Source: Paenisporosarcina sp050269735
Lineage (GTDB): Bacteria; Bacillota; Bacilli; Bacillales_A; Planococcaceae
Direction: 5' to 3'
Assembly: GCF_050269735.1 (NCBI RefSeq)
Contig: NZ_JBNNIX010000005.1
Coordinates: forward strand, 124,001 to 188,000
Length of the DNA stretch: 64,000 nt
The position numbers and the translations under genes were made by a program. The notes under the pieces are model-generated. The model had not been told where the DNA came from, did no database searches, and saw only the letters and a list, made by a program, of their open reading frames with translations. Positions within the stretch are counted from its first letter, which is position 1, and each line of letters opens with the position of its first letter. Below are positions 42,462 to 50,575 of the stretch, piece by piece.

Positions 42462-43388
42462 ATGCAATCTCCAAAATACCGTTTTAATCAAAATGATAAA
42501 AAGAAATGGCCAATCATCCTTGCTGTTATTGTAGGTAGCTTGTTATTACTTACACCGGTGGTTTGGATAGGATTACACAATTGGAATCTGGATAATAGTT
42601 TATCAGCATTAAATTTCGAACGAAAAATAGATGAATCCGCACACAATGCTCCTGAAACTTCAGATAGCACTGTAACAACAGTGGATGAAGGCGGTGAAGA
42701 TCCAACGCAACCGCAGAAACCAGAAACACCAAAAGAACAGTTGCCTCCAAAGGAACAGGAAAAGACTGAAACCCCACTCAAAACACCAGATGAGCCTAAG
42801 GAAAGCCCAACACCACCTGTAGAAAAACCAGCAAACGATGAATATATACCGAATCAAAAATATCCAACAATCCCGACAATTATAGAAGGATTAATTATTG
42901 CAAACAAACACCACCCTTTACCGAGTGACTATAATAAAGGCGAAGATCCAAAAGCACGTGAAGCATTCAATCAGATGGCGGCTGCCGCAAAACTTGATGG
43001 CTTTGAGCTTGTAGCGTTCAGCACGTTCCGTCCTTTTGAACGCCAACAGGCTTTATACAATCAATATGTTGAAAAAGATGGACAACAAGCTGCAGATCAG
43101 TACAGTGCGCGTCCCGGGTACTCTGAACATCAGACTGGTTTAGCGTTTGATATTGGAGAGAAAAACTTTGAACAGCACTGGGCTTCCGTCACTTTTGGAA
43201 ATACACCAGCTGGCCAATGGGTTGCAAATAATGCACATAAGTATGGATTTATTCTTCGTTATCCTTTAGGAAAAGAAGCGATAACAGGCTATATGCACGA
43301 GTCGTGGCATTTCCGTTACGTAGGAGTAGAACCTGCTACGGACATGTTTACACACAACCAGACGCTCGAAGAGTATTTAGATTTTTAA
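42462..43388 (+). CDS. VanY/LdcB-type D,D- or L,D-carboxypeptidase (M15B)
   Basis: 308 residues. One N-terminal membrane helix (about 17-40), a Pro/Glu/Lys-rich linker (about 70-125), then an M15 zinc peptidase domain: ARPGYSEHQTGLAFDIG supplies His and Asp ligands, and HESWHFRYVG the catalytic Glu and third His. It trims the peptide stems of peptidoglycan outside the cell. D,D versus L,D specificity cannot be decided. Confidence 0.92.
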   Translation: MQSPKYRFNQNDKKKWPIILAVIVGSLLLLTPVVWIGLHNWNLDNSLSALNFERKIDESAHNAPETSDSTVTTVDEGGEDPTQPQKPETPKEQLPPKEQEKTETPLKTPDEPKESPTPPVEKPANDEYIPNQKYPTIPTIIEGLIIANKHHPLPSDYNKGEDPKAREAFNQMAAAAKLDGFELVAFSTFRPFERQQALYNQYVEKDGQQAADQYSARPGYSEHQTGLAFDIGEKNFEQHWASVTFGNTPAGQWVANNAHKYGFILRYPLGKEAITGYMHESWHFRYVGVEPATDMFTHNQTLEEYLDF

Positions 43389-43407
43389 AAGTTCATAAAG
43401 CTAAACA

Positions 43408-43441
43408 AAAAAGAAGAGGACACATTCCTCTTCTTTTTTTT
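43408..43441 (+). terminator. Terminator after the VanY gene
   Basis: AAAAGAAGAGG/CCTCTTCTTTTTTTT. Confidence 0.9.
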
Positions 43442-43543
43442 ATGGAAGTTATGATAGGTTGCTTTCTCGGTCGTTAGTTGAAAGCACTTTTTTTGGAACC
43501 ACATTAACCGGGAATGTATAAGATGGACTAAAAGGAGTCTTTC

Positions 43544-44353
43544 ATGGCTGTTAGTGAAATTACTCAATACGTCTATACCGTTCAACCTGGAGATACTTTG
43601 TACAACATTGCCAATCGTTTTGACAGTACAGTCCCGGCAATTGAACATGCCAATGCCTTGTACCCGCCTTTCACAGATCCAGGATTGATTTTTCCGGGAC
43701 AATTACTCATCATTCCAGGAGGAAGATTCGGTTTTCAATATGAAGTGTATGAGGTAGTTTCTCCTAGCGACACTTTGTTTTCTATAGCTCAACGTTTTTC
43801 TGTGTCAACTGATCTTTTATTTGGCATTAACTCACAGATAGCGAACTCAAATTTTATTTATGCAAACCAAGTGATTTGGGTACCCGCTTTCGTTTTTGAA
43901 GTATCAACTGGAGACTCATTATCGCGAATTTCGAGTCAAACTGGGGTTTCTTTGGATGCAATCATTAGAGCGAATCAACGTCGGGCGGGCTTTTCACCTA
44001 ATGTGTTGTATCTCGGCTATCGCTTGCTTATGCCGTTACCTGCGTCTCGCAATATTGTAGTCCTACGTCCATTGCCAGGCGATATTCTTCAATCAGGTAG
44101 CTTAATTCAAGGAATGGCGAGGGCTTTTGAAGCAAATGTCCTTTACAGCATATTGGACACACAAGGAAATGTGGTTTCAAAGGAGAAAAGCATAACAGCA
44201 AGGGCAGCCGGACCGGAATATGCGGAGTTCTCCACAAATGTTCAATTCGACTTTAAGCCAGCTACCCCTACAGGTGAATTAAGAGTCTATACACGAAGTG
44301 CCGATGATGGAAGCATTCAAGATTTGGTGAGCGTAAAGGTTCGGTTTGAATAA
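43544..44353 (+). CDS. LysM (three repeats) - Gmad2 protein
   Basis: 269 residues. Three LysM modules (about 9-58, 67-114, 116-164; YTVQPGDTLYNIANRF is the first) bind glycan. The C-terminal 100 residues (VVLRPLPGDILQSGSLIQG ... LRVYTRSADDGSIQDL) match Gmad2, an immunoglobulin-like domain seen in spore and germination proteins. No signal peptide is present, which fits a spore-coat protein made in the mother cell, as SafA is. AAAGGAG site. No terminator before the repeat array that follows. Confidence 0.87.
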   Translation: MAVSEITQYVYTVQPGDTLYNIANRFDSTVPAIEHANALYPPFTDPGLIFPGQLLIIPGGRFGFQYEVYEVVSPSDTLFSIAQRFSVSTDLLFGINSQIANSNFIYANQVIWVPAFVFEVSTGDSLSRISSQTGVSLDAIIRANQRRAGFSPNVLYLGYRLLMPLPASRNIVVLRPLPGDILQSGSLIQGMARAFEANVLYSILDTQGNVVSKEKSITARAAGPEYAEFSTNVQFDFKPATPTGELRVYTRSADDGSIQDLVSVKVRFE

Positions 44354-44384
44354 CATTCGTGCTAGCCGATAGTGTCCTTCTTTC

Positions 44385-44482
44385 GAGTTTTGGAGCAACT
44401 TTTCGAAAAAGGGATCAACTTTCACTGATTTTGGAGCAACTTTTCAAATTTGAGAGCAACTTTCGCGATTTGGGAGCAATTA
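44385..44482 (+). repeat. Five-unit array, core GGAGCAACTTTC, copy 1
   Basis: Units centred on AGC/ATC begin near 44392, 44412, 44433, 44453 and 44473, spacing 20, 21, 20, 20. The core GGAGCAACTTT(T)C alternates with 7-8 AT-rich bases; unit 2 has GGATC. The last unit is GATTTGGGAGCAATT. It lies between the LysM gene and the terminator shared with queF, so it is probably in the 3' part of the LysM mRNA. A second, inverted copy is at 58614-58710. Confidence 0.85.
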
Positions 44483-44518
44483 ACCAATTACCTTACCTCA
44501 CACAGAGTATGTGTAAAT

Positions 44519-44551
44519 AAAAAAGACACTCAAATTTCTGAGTGTCTTTTC
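44519..44551. terminator. Bidirectional terminator LysM array / queF
   Basis: AAAAGACACTCA (44521-44532) pairs with TGAGTGTCTTTT (44539-44550). Confidence 0.92.
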
Positions 44552-44562
44552 ATATTCTTATA

Positions 44563-45060
44563 TTAACGATTATCAATCGTTTCTGGATACATATCGTGAT
44601 TCATCATACGATGGGTAGCCATCTCTTCGTATTTCGTACCAGGTTTTCCGTAGTTCGTATAAGGGTCGATGCTGATACCGCCTCGAGGAGTGAATTTGCC
44701 CCAAACTTCAATATAGCGCGGGTCCATCAGTTCAACCAAGTCGTTCAGAATGATGTTCATACAATCTTCATGGAAATCTCCATGATTTCTAAAGCTGAAT
44801 AAATATAATTTAAGTGACTTACTTTCGACCATTTTAATATCGGGAATATAACTGATATAAATCGTAGCGAAGTCAGGCTGGCTCGTAATTGGACATAAAG
44901 AAGTGAACTCAGGGCAATTGAATTTCACGAAATAGTCTCGATATGGATGTTTGTTATCGAATGATTCTAAAACACCTGGATTATAGGAAAAATCATATTG
45001 TACATTTTGATTACCTAATAAATTGATTCCTTGTAAGTCTTCTTTTTGACGACCATGCAT
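44563..45060 (-). CDS. queF: NADPH-dependent preQ0 reductase
   Basis: 165 residues from ATG 45060, the same length as Bacillus QueF; AAGGAGG is eight bases upstream, while the longer frame to 45084 overlaps queE. Catalytic Cys is in EFTSLCP, Asp in QPDF, and the HGDFHEDC motif binds NADPH/substrate. It reduces preQ0 to preQ1, the last gene of the queCDEF operon. Confidence 0.97.
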   Translation of the reverse strand: MHGRQKEDLQGINLLGNQNVQYDFSYNPGVLESFDNKHPYRDYFVKFNCPEFTSLCPITSQPDFATIYISYIPDIKMVESKSLKLYLFSFRNHGDFHEDCMNIILNDLVELMDPRYIEVWGKFTPRGGISIDPYTNYGKPGTKYEEMATHRMMNHDMYPETIDNR

Positions 45061-45076
45061 CTTTGCTTCCTCCTTG

Positions 45077-45784
45077 TTAGACACCGCGTTTATTTCCCCA
45101 AACCAATGCGTGTAATTGGGGCAACACTTTTGCGTCGTTCATAATGGTTGATTTCATGGCACGATCAATCAGCCATTCAAATCGAGTTAATAAAGTCGAA
45201 ACCAAGGCTTGGTCATCGACGGTAAATACATCATCATTTCCGACCTGCAAGTAAAAAGGCACTGCCGGATAACGCATGTGCATCATTTCTGCGTAATTGA
45301 AGTCTTCTTCATTAAAAACGACAACTTTCAGACTGATATGCGAGTCTTTTAGATTCATCATGAATGTATCAAGCTTGTTGAAATCAGTTACCATTAGCGA
45401 GCTTGGTGGTTTTGGTGAAATTGTGACATCATCAATCGCTGTCAGCCAGTCTTGCCAAAATGATCCTTGCGTTTCAATGGCTACTTTCCATCCTTGTCCG
45501 TGACATAGGTTGATAAATTCCCCCAACCCTTTGTGAAGAGCGGGATTCCCTCCTGAAATCGTGACATGGGAAAAAGCGTCCCCACCAATTTCTTTGAGTG
45601 ATGCAATGATTTCTTCTGGTTTCATCGCTGTGCTTTTCCCGGTACCATCCCAAGTGAATTTGGAGTCACACCATGAACACGAATAATCACATCCGCCAGT
45701 ACGGACAAACATCGTCTTTTGTCCGATGACCATTCCTTCACCTTGTATAGTCGGTCCGAATATTTCCATTACAGGTATTTTCAT
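45077..45784 (-). CDS. queE: 7-carboxy-7-deazaguanine synthase (radical SAM)
   Basis: 235 residues. The 4Fe-4S cluster cysteines are Cys32, Cys36 and Cys39 in GGCDYSCSWCDSKF. It converts 6-carboxytetrahydropterin to CDG using S-adenosylmethionine. The start overlaps the queD stop by four bases. Confidence 0.96.
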   Translation of the reverse strand: MKIPVMEIFGPTIQGEGMVIGQKTMFVRTGGCDYSCSWCDSKFTWDGTGKSTAMKPEEIIASLKEIGGDAFSHVTISGGNPALHKGLGEFINLCHGQGWKVAIETQGSFWQDWLTAIDDVTISPKPPSSLMVTDFNKLDTFMMNLKDSHISLKVVVFNEEDFNYAEMMHMRYPAVPFYLQVGNDDVFTVDDQALVSTLLTRFEWLIDRAMKSTIMNDAKVLPQLHALVWGNKRGV

Positions 45785-46206
45785 AGCAGATCCTCCGCTT
45801 TTGGACGATAAACTACATAGCTGGTAGGAGTTTCACGCACCACTACTTGAATACATTTAGGTTGGTGCGATAAAGTATTCAATTTTTGTTGAATGGTCGA
45901 CCAAATTGTTTCAGCTACTTGTTCGGTCGTCGGGTTTTTCAGTTTGAATTCTGGATGATCGTTCAGAACCGTATGATCATATTTTTTATGAATGAGATTC
46001 TTGATTACTTTGAAATCAATGAGGAAACCCATCTCATCCAACTCGTCACCAGCAATGGTGATGTTGATAAAGTACGTATGACCGTGCATATATTGACAGT
46101 TGCCTGCGTCATCATGTGGAATGAAATGCGCTGCAGACAAATGCATATCTTTATTTAATTCAAAACGGTAAGTATGAGGTGTTTGTGGATAAAATTGCTG
46201 AATCAC
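45781..46206 (-). CDS. queD: 6-carboxytetrahydropterin synthase
   Basis: 141 residues. Zinc ligands His27 (SAAHFIP), His41 and His43 (MHGHTY) and the catalytic Cys37 are present. It turns dihydroneopterin triphosphate into 6-carboxytetrahydropterin. Overlaps queC by four bases. Confidence 0.96.
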   Translation of the reverse strand: MIQQFYPQTPHTYRFELNKDMHLSAAHFIPHDDAGNCQYMHGHTYFINITIAGDELDEMGFLIDFKVIKNLIHKKYDHTVLNDHPEFKLKNPTTEQVAETIWSTIQQKLNTLSHQPKCIQVVVRETPTSYVVYRPKAEDLL

Positions 46207-46871
46207 TGGGCTGCACTTCCTTGTTTTTCTTCAAGATAAGTCGTTAACCCATTTTTACGCAACACACATGAAGGACATTCACCACAGCCATCGCCACGGA
46301 CTCCTTCATAACAAGTAAGCGTTTTGGTGCGGACGAAATCCAATGCACCTAAGTCATCTGCAAGTTTCCAAGTTTCGGCTTTGTTTAACCACATTAATGG
46401 CGTTTGGAATTCAAGTGAAGTATCCATGGCCAGGTTAATGGAAACGTTAAGTGCTTTTACAAATACATCACGGCAATCCGGATATCCGCTGAAATCAGTC
46501 TCACAAACGCCTGTAATAATATGACGTGCTCCGATTGATTGAGCATAAACGGCTGCAAATGAAAGGAATAAATGATTTCTTCCAGGAACGAATGTTGATG
46601 GTAATTCACCATCAGCTGCGTCAGTCACTGCAATATCGCTTCTTGTTAATGCATTTGCCGATAACTGGTTGATCAATGTCATATCCAGTACTTTAAATGG
46701 AACGTTTAGTTCCTTGGCAATTTCTTCAGCACATTTTATTTCTTCAATATGCCTTTGACCGTAGTCGAATGTGACGGTATACACTTCTTCATACTGTGTT
46801 AATGCCCACAGTAGACATGTCGTACTGTCCTGGCCGCCACTGAAGACGACAACTGCTTTTTCTTGTTTCAT
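46203..46871 (-). CDS. queC: 7-cyano-7-deazaguanine synthase
   Basis: 222 residues. The ATP pyrophosphatase loop is VVFSGGQDSTT, and the zinc site uses four cysteines near the C-terminus (TCYEG, DGCGECPSC). It makes preQ0 from CDG and ammonia. First gene of the operon, AAAAGGAG site, controlled by the riboswitch at 47047. Confidence 0.97.
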   Translation of the reverse strand: MKQEKAVVVFSGGQDSTTCLLWALTQYEEVYTVTFDYGQRHIEEIKCAEEIAKELNVPFKVLDMTLINQLSANALTRSDIAVTDAADGELPSTFVPGRNHLFLSFAAVYAQSIGARHIITGVCETDFSGYPDCRDVFVKALNVSINLAMDTSLEFQTPLMWLNKAETWKLADDLGALDFVRTKTLTCYEGVRGDGCGECPSCVLRKNGLTTYLEEKQGSAAQ

Positions 46872-47046
46872 TGCTCATTTCTCCTTTTGAAGAATGAGTA
46901 TTCGACATCTCTATTTAGGTGATTCAGTTTTAAAAATCACAAATTAATATGAAAATGGCACACTCCAATCGAATCGGGGTATGCATCATGAACTGAGTTG
47001 ATGCTAATAAAGCACAAAAAATGTGATTGTCAGCAACAGTTTTCAC
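46872..47046 (-). other. Leader between riboswitch and queC
   Basis: No gene was seen. On the minus strand a hairpin GCATAC...GTGTGC with inner CC/GG pairs (about 46958-46984), followed by CATTTTCATATT, could be the terminator of the riboswitch expression platform. A second weak hairpin GTGATT/AATCAC lies near 46918-46939. Confidence 0.5.
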
Positions 47047-47082
47047 CTTAGTTTTTTATAGAGGGAGTTTGCGAACCTCTTC
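47047..47082 (-). promoter_or_regulatory. preQ1-I riboswitch
   Basis: On the minus strand AGAGGTTC, a 7-base loop, CTCCCTCT, then the A-rich tail TATAAAAAACTAAGG: the minimal preQ1 class I pseudoknot. It senses preQ1, the product of queF, giving feedback on the whole queCDEF operon. Confidence 0.93.
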
Positions 47083-47101
47083 CTATTTTGTTACATCGTA
47101 C

Positions 47102-47107
47102 ATAATA
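47102..47107 (-). promoter_or_regulatory. que operon -10 box
   Basis: TATTAT preceded by TG one base away (extended -10), placing the start point about ten bases before the riboswitch. The -35 region is weak. Confidence 0.5.
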
Positions 47108-47165
47108 GCACAGAACGGATGGAGTGCATACATTTGCTTCATCTGGTAACGGCAATAGAAGCCAT

Positions 47166-47200
47166 GAAAAAAGCATGAAGTCGAATATCGTCTTCATGCC
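47166..47200 (-). terminator. Terminator after cls
   Basis: GCATGAAG/CTTCATGC stem followed on the minus strand by TTTTTTC. Confidence 0.88.
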
Positions 47201-47222
47201 GGTTTGCGCAATAAATTGAGTA

Positions 47223-48680
47223 TTAGAGAATCGGTGATAGAAGTCTTGAGACGGATTCTTTCATTTTAATTAAACGTGTCCGCGACTCGTAGAGTTCCCA
47301 CGTTAATTCTCGAGACAATAACATATCCTGCTCAAACAGCTCAGCCAATTGATGGGATGTATTCCGATCATAAATAAAGGCATTTACTTCAAAGTTCAAT
47401 TTAAAGCTGCGGACATCTATATTAGCAGTGCCGACCGTGGATGCTTCATCATCAACTACAATCATCTTGGTGTGTAGGAATCCATTATCGTAAATATATA
47501 CTTTTGCCCCTGCTTTAATAAGATTTCCTACATAAGAGTAAGTCGCCCAGTAAACAAACATGTGGTCAGGTTTATTTGGAATCATGATTCGAACATCTAT
47601 TCCTGAAAGACAAGCGATGCGAAGTGAATCCATAAAACTCGCATCGGGAATAAAATAAGGTGTTTGAATATAAATGTATTTCTTGGCCATCGTAATTAAT
47701 TTCAAATATCCATTTTTGATTTGTTCCCACTCTGAATCAGGTCCACTTGAAACAATTTGTAAGCCGACGGAGCCTTTTAACGGAATGGCTGGGAAATAAC
47801 GATCGGAATATTCAATATTCTCAACCTTAGAAGCTGCCTGGTTCCAATCCAAAATAAATCTAGTTTGTAAAGGATGAAGGGCGCTGCCTTCTATGCGTAA
47901 ATGTGTATCGCGCCAGTAGCCAAATTTTCGATCCAAACCTAAATACTCGTCACCGACGTTAAATCCACCGATATATCCTACGCGGCCATCAATGACTACG
48001 ATTTTACGATGATTACGGTAGTTTAGTCGCGGATTTACAAGCGGCATAATTGAAGGGAAAAATGCTTCCACTTCGCCCCCTAAATCCATAAGCTCTTTGA
48101 AGTGTTTTTTACGCACTCCGCGAGAACCCATATCATCAAACAACAAGCGTACTTTCACACCTTGCTTTGCTTTTCGAATTAGCACATCGTAGATGCGTCT
48201 GCCCAGTCCATCCAATCTGAAAATGTAGTATTGGATATGAATATGGTCTTTTGCATGCTCAAGGTCTTCCAACAGTGCAGTAAACTTTACATTTCCATCA
48301 TTGTAGATCGTCAGGGCATTGTCCTGGGTCAATACAGCATGGTTATTTCGTAAATGCATATAAATCATGTCTTGATAATCTTGTGAATCGTCAAGGCGAA
48401 ATTCAAAAGTTCCATCTTCAATAGCATCAATTTGATAATCTATTAAGTTATCAATCCCGATTTTACTGCGGCCTTCCCATCGGAATAAGTGCTTTTTACG
48501 TAATTGTCTACCTAACATCAAATAAAGAAGGAATCCAAGGATGGGAATGAAAAATAAGACCATCAACCATGCCCAAGTTGAAGAGGCATCACGGCGCTCA
48601 AGGAAAATTAACACAATGGCAAGAAAAATATTAAGTATGATAATGGCAGAAACGCCGACGCTGAGCAAATTGGCAGCCAT
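47223..48680 (-). CDS. cls: Cardiolipin synthase
   Basis: 485 residues: two N-terminal membrane helices (about 8-27 and 36-56), then two phospholipase D HKD motifs, HRKIVVIDGRVGYIGG and LHTKMIVVDDEASTVGTAN. It joins two phosphatidylglycerols into cardiolipin at the inner membrane. GGAGG site. Monocistronic. Confidence 0.96.
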   Translation of the reverse strand: MAANLLSVGVSAIIILNIFLAIVLIFLERRDASSTWAWLMVLFFIPILGFLLYLMLGRQLRKKHLFRWEGRSKIGIDNLIDYQIDAIEDGTFEFRLDDSQDYQDMIYMHLRNNHAVLTQDNALTIYNDGNVKFTALLEDLEHAKDHIHIQYYIFRLDGLGRRIYDVLIRKAKQGVKVRLLFDDMGSRGVRKKHFKELMDLGGEVEAFFPSIMPLVNPRLNYRNHRKIVVIDGRVGYIGGFNVGDEYLGLDRKFGYWRDTHLRIEGSALHPLQTRFILDWNQAASKVENIEYSDRYFPAIPLKGSVGLQIVSSGPDSEWEQIKNGYLKLITMAKKYIYIQTPYFIPDASFMDSLRIACLSGIDVRIMIPNKPDHMFVYWATYSYVGNLIKAGAKVYIYDNGFLHTKMIVVDDEASTVGTANIDVRSFKLNFEVNAFIYDRNTSHQLAELFEQDMLLSRELTWELYESRTRLIKMKESVSRLLSPIL

Positions 48681-48835
48681 ATAGTCCCTCCTAAAAAAAC
48701 TGATTTGGTCATATTTAAGTATAGCTTAAAGTAACATAAGAAAGAAGGGAGTGAAAAATCGGACAGTTCATTGAATATTTCTCGACTCCGTGAAGCTTTT
48801 GGAAACTGGTGATTTTATTATGAGCAGGGGGGATC

Positions 48836-50224
48836 ATGTTGGATAATTTATTTATCTTGGTCAATGTCGCCGTATTGCTACTTCTTATCGGACTTCTTAT
48901 TTATATGGGACGGAAGCACATTTCATTTTCGAAAAGGGTATTCACTGGACTTGGCTTAGGGATTGTTTACGGTCTGGTATTACACTATGTGTATGGAACA
49001 GAATCGGAAATATTAAGTGATTCAGTTCAATGGTTCAATTTAGTAGGAAATGGTTATGTCAAATTGCTTCAAATGATTGTTATGCCATTGGTGTTCATTT
49101 CAATTCTTTCCGCTTTTACAAAGCTGACAATTGGAAAGAATTTCGGCAAAATGACGGGCCTTATTTTAAGTTTATTGATTGGTACTACAGCAGTGGCTGC
49201 CGCAGTCGGAATTCTTTCCGCGGTCGTATTCGATTTGGATGCATCACAAATTGTGAGCGGGGACGCTGAAACAGAGCGTGGGGAATACCTTGAAATGCGT
49301 ACGACAGAAGTGGCTGATCGGACATTGCCACAACAAATTGTTGACTTATTACCAGGTAACCCTTTCCTTGATTTCACTGGCGCAAGACCAACATCGACAA
49401 TTGCAGTGGTCATTTTTGCTGCATTCCTAGGGTTCGCTTATCTAGGTCTCGCTCGAAAAGAAGAGGAACAAGCGGTTGCCATTAAAAAAGCCGTAGATGC
49501 AGTGTATGCATGGATCATGCGTGTTGTGAAAATCATTCTGCGTTTAACTCCATACGGCATTTTGGCCATTATGGCACGTACTGTTGCCACATCTAATTTT
49601 GACGCAATTTATAATCTAGGTAAATTTGTCATCGCTTCATACGTCGCATTGATTATTATGTTTGCCATTCATTTATTAATCGTTTCACTTTCTGGATTAA
49701 ACCCGATCACTTATGTGAAAAAAGCAGCTGAACCATTATTGTTTGCTTTCACTTCACGATCAAGTGCAGGTACTTTACCACTGACAATCAATGCTCAAAC
49801 CACACGTTTAGGTGTTCCTGCAGGAATCGCGAATTTCGCAGGTTCATTCGGGTTAACAATCGGACAAAATGGTTGTGCAGGTGTTTATCCTGCGATGCTT
49901 GCTGTCATGATTGCGCCTACTGTAGGACAAAATCCACTTGAGCCAATGTTCCTGTTAACTTTGATTGCAGTTGTAGCCGTCAGCTCGTTCGGAGTGGCAG
50001 GTGTTGGTGGTGGTGCCACGTTTGCGGCTATCCTAGTATTATCCGCTTTGGATTTGCCGATTGCATTGGCGGGATTATTGATTTCTGTGGAACCTTTGAT
50101 TGATATGGGGCGTACAGCTTTGAATGTAAGTGGGGCGATGGTTTCTGGTGTAACGACTGCCCGCGTTACAGGTGAACTGGACAGCAACATGTACAATGAA
50201 GCAATTGATAACCAAACAGTTTAA
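48836..50224 (+). CDS. tcyP: L-cystine transporter, DAACS family (TcyP type)
   Basis: 462 residues, eight or more helices with the DAACS re-entrant signatures FTSRSSAGTLPLTI and GQNGCAGVYPAMLAVM. The N-terminus (LVNVAVLLLLIGLLIYMGRKH) and VMPLVFISILSAFTKL match TcyP. It imports cystine with Na+ or H+. No S-box or T-box leader was seen in the 155 bases upstream. Confidence 0.91.
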   Translation: MLDNLFILVNVAVLLLLIGLLIYMGRKHISFSKRVFTGLGLGIVYGLVLHYVYGTESEILSDSVQWFNLVGNGYVKLLQMIVMPLVFISILSAFTKLTIGKNFGKMTGLILSLLIGTTAVAAAVGILSAVVFDLDASQIVSGDAETERGEYLEMRTTEVADRTLPQQIVDLLPGNPFLDFTGARPTSTIAVVIFAAFLGFAYLGLARKEEEQAVAIKKAVDAVYAWIMRVVKIILRLTPYGILAIMARTVATSNFDAIYNLGKFVIASYVALIIMFAIHLLIVSLSGLNPITYVKKAAEPLLFAFTSRSSAGTLPLTINAQTTRLGVPAGIANFAGSFGLTIGQNGCAGVYPAMLAVMIAPTVGQNPLEPMFLLTLIAVVAVSSFGVAGVGGGATFAAILVLSALDLPIALAGLLISVEPLIDMGRTALNVSGAMVSGVTTARVTGELDSNMYNEAIDNQTV

Positions 50225-50533
50225 GAATTAAATATTCTCTAAGAACGGGGATACTCCATTAGTGTAAAACACTTTTGGGGGTATCCCTGTTTTTCTTGTA
50301 AATATTTTCCTTGTAAATAGTAAGAAAATTAATTAAAATTTCTTTAATATGACAGAACTTCCAGCTCTTTGATACGTCTTATATTTTGTAGATGAGATTT
50401 TTTAACATCAACAGTATCTAAATGGCAAAATTAAAACGGACTCCATAAAGAAAATACATATCTAATGGTTCTAAAAAATTATGAGCTCGTTGGAAACTAA
50501 AAGTTCCGTCGAAAATTGATTACCTTGTCAATG
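50225..50533. other. Intergenic region between tcyP and the XRE-TPR gene
   Basis: Apart from the tcyP terminator (50244-50298) I see no gene and no known RNA. It is AT-rich, with CCTTGTAAATA occurring twice near 50296 and 50310. Confidence 0.6.
50244..50298 (+). terminator. Terminator after tcyP
   Basis: ACGGGGATACTCC pairs with GGGGGTATCCCTGT, with an inner AGTGT/ACACT hairpin, then TTTTTC. Confidence 0.85.
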
Positions 50534-50540
50534 CGATATG

Positions 50541-50575
50541 AAAAGCAGTGAACTCACAAGGAGTCACTGCTTTTT
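50541..50575 (-). terminator. Terminator of the XRE-TPR gene
   Basis: AAAAGCAGTGA pairs with TCACTGCTTTTT. The gene's last seven codons and stop lie inside it. Confidence 0.88.

Noticed and set aside
46975..47035. Short open frame in the queC leader (starts ATGATGCATACC on the minus strand)
   Set aside because: No ribosome site and only about 20 codons.
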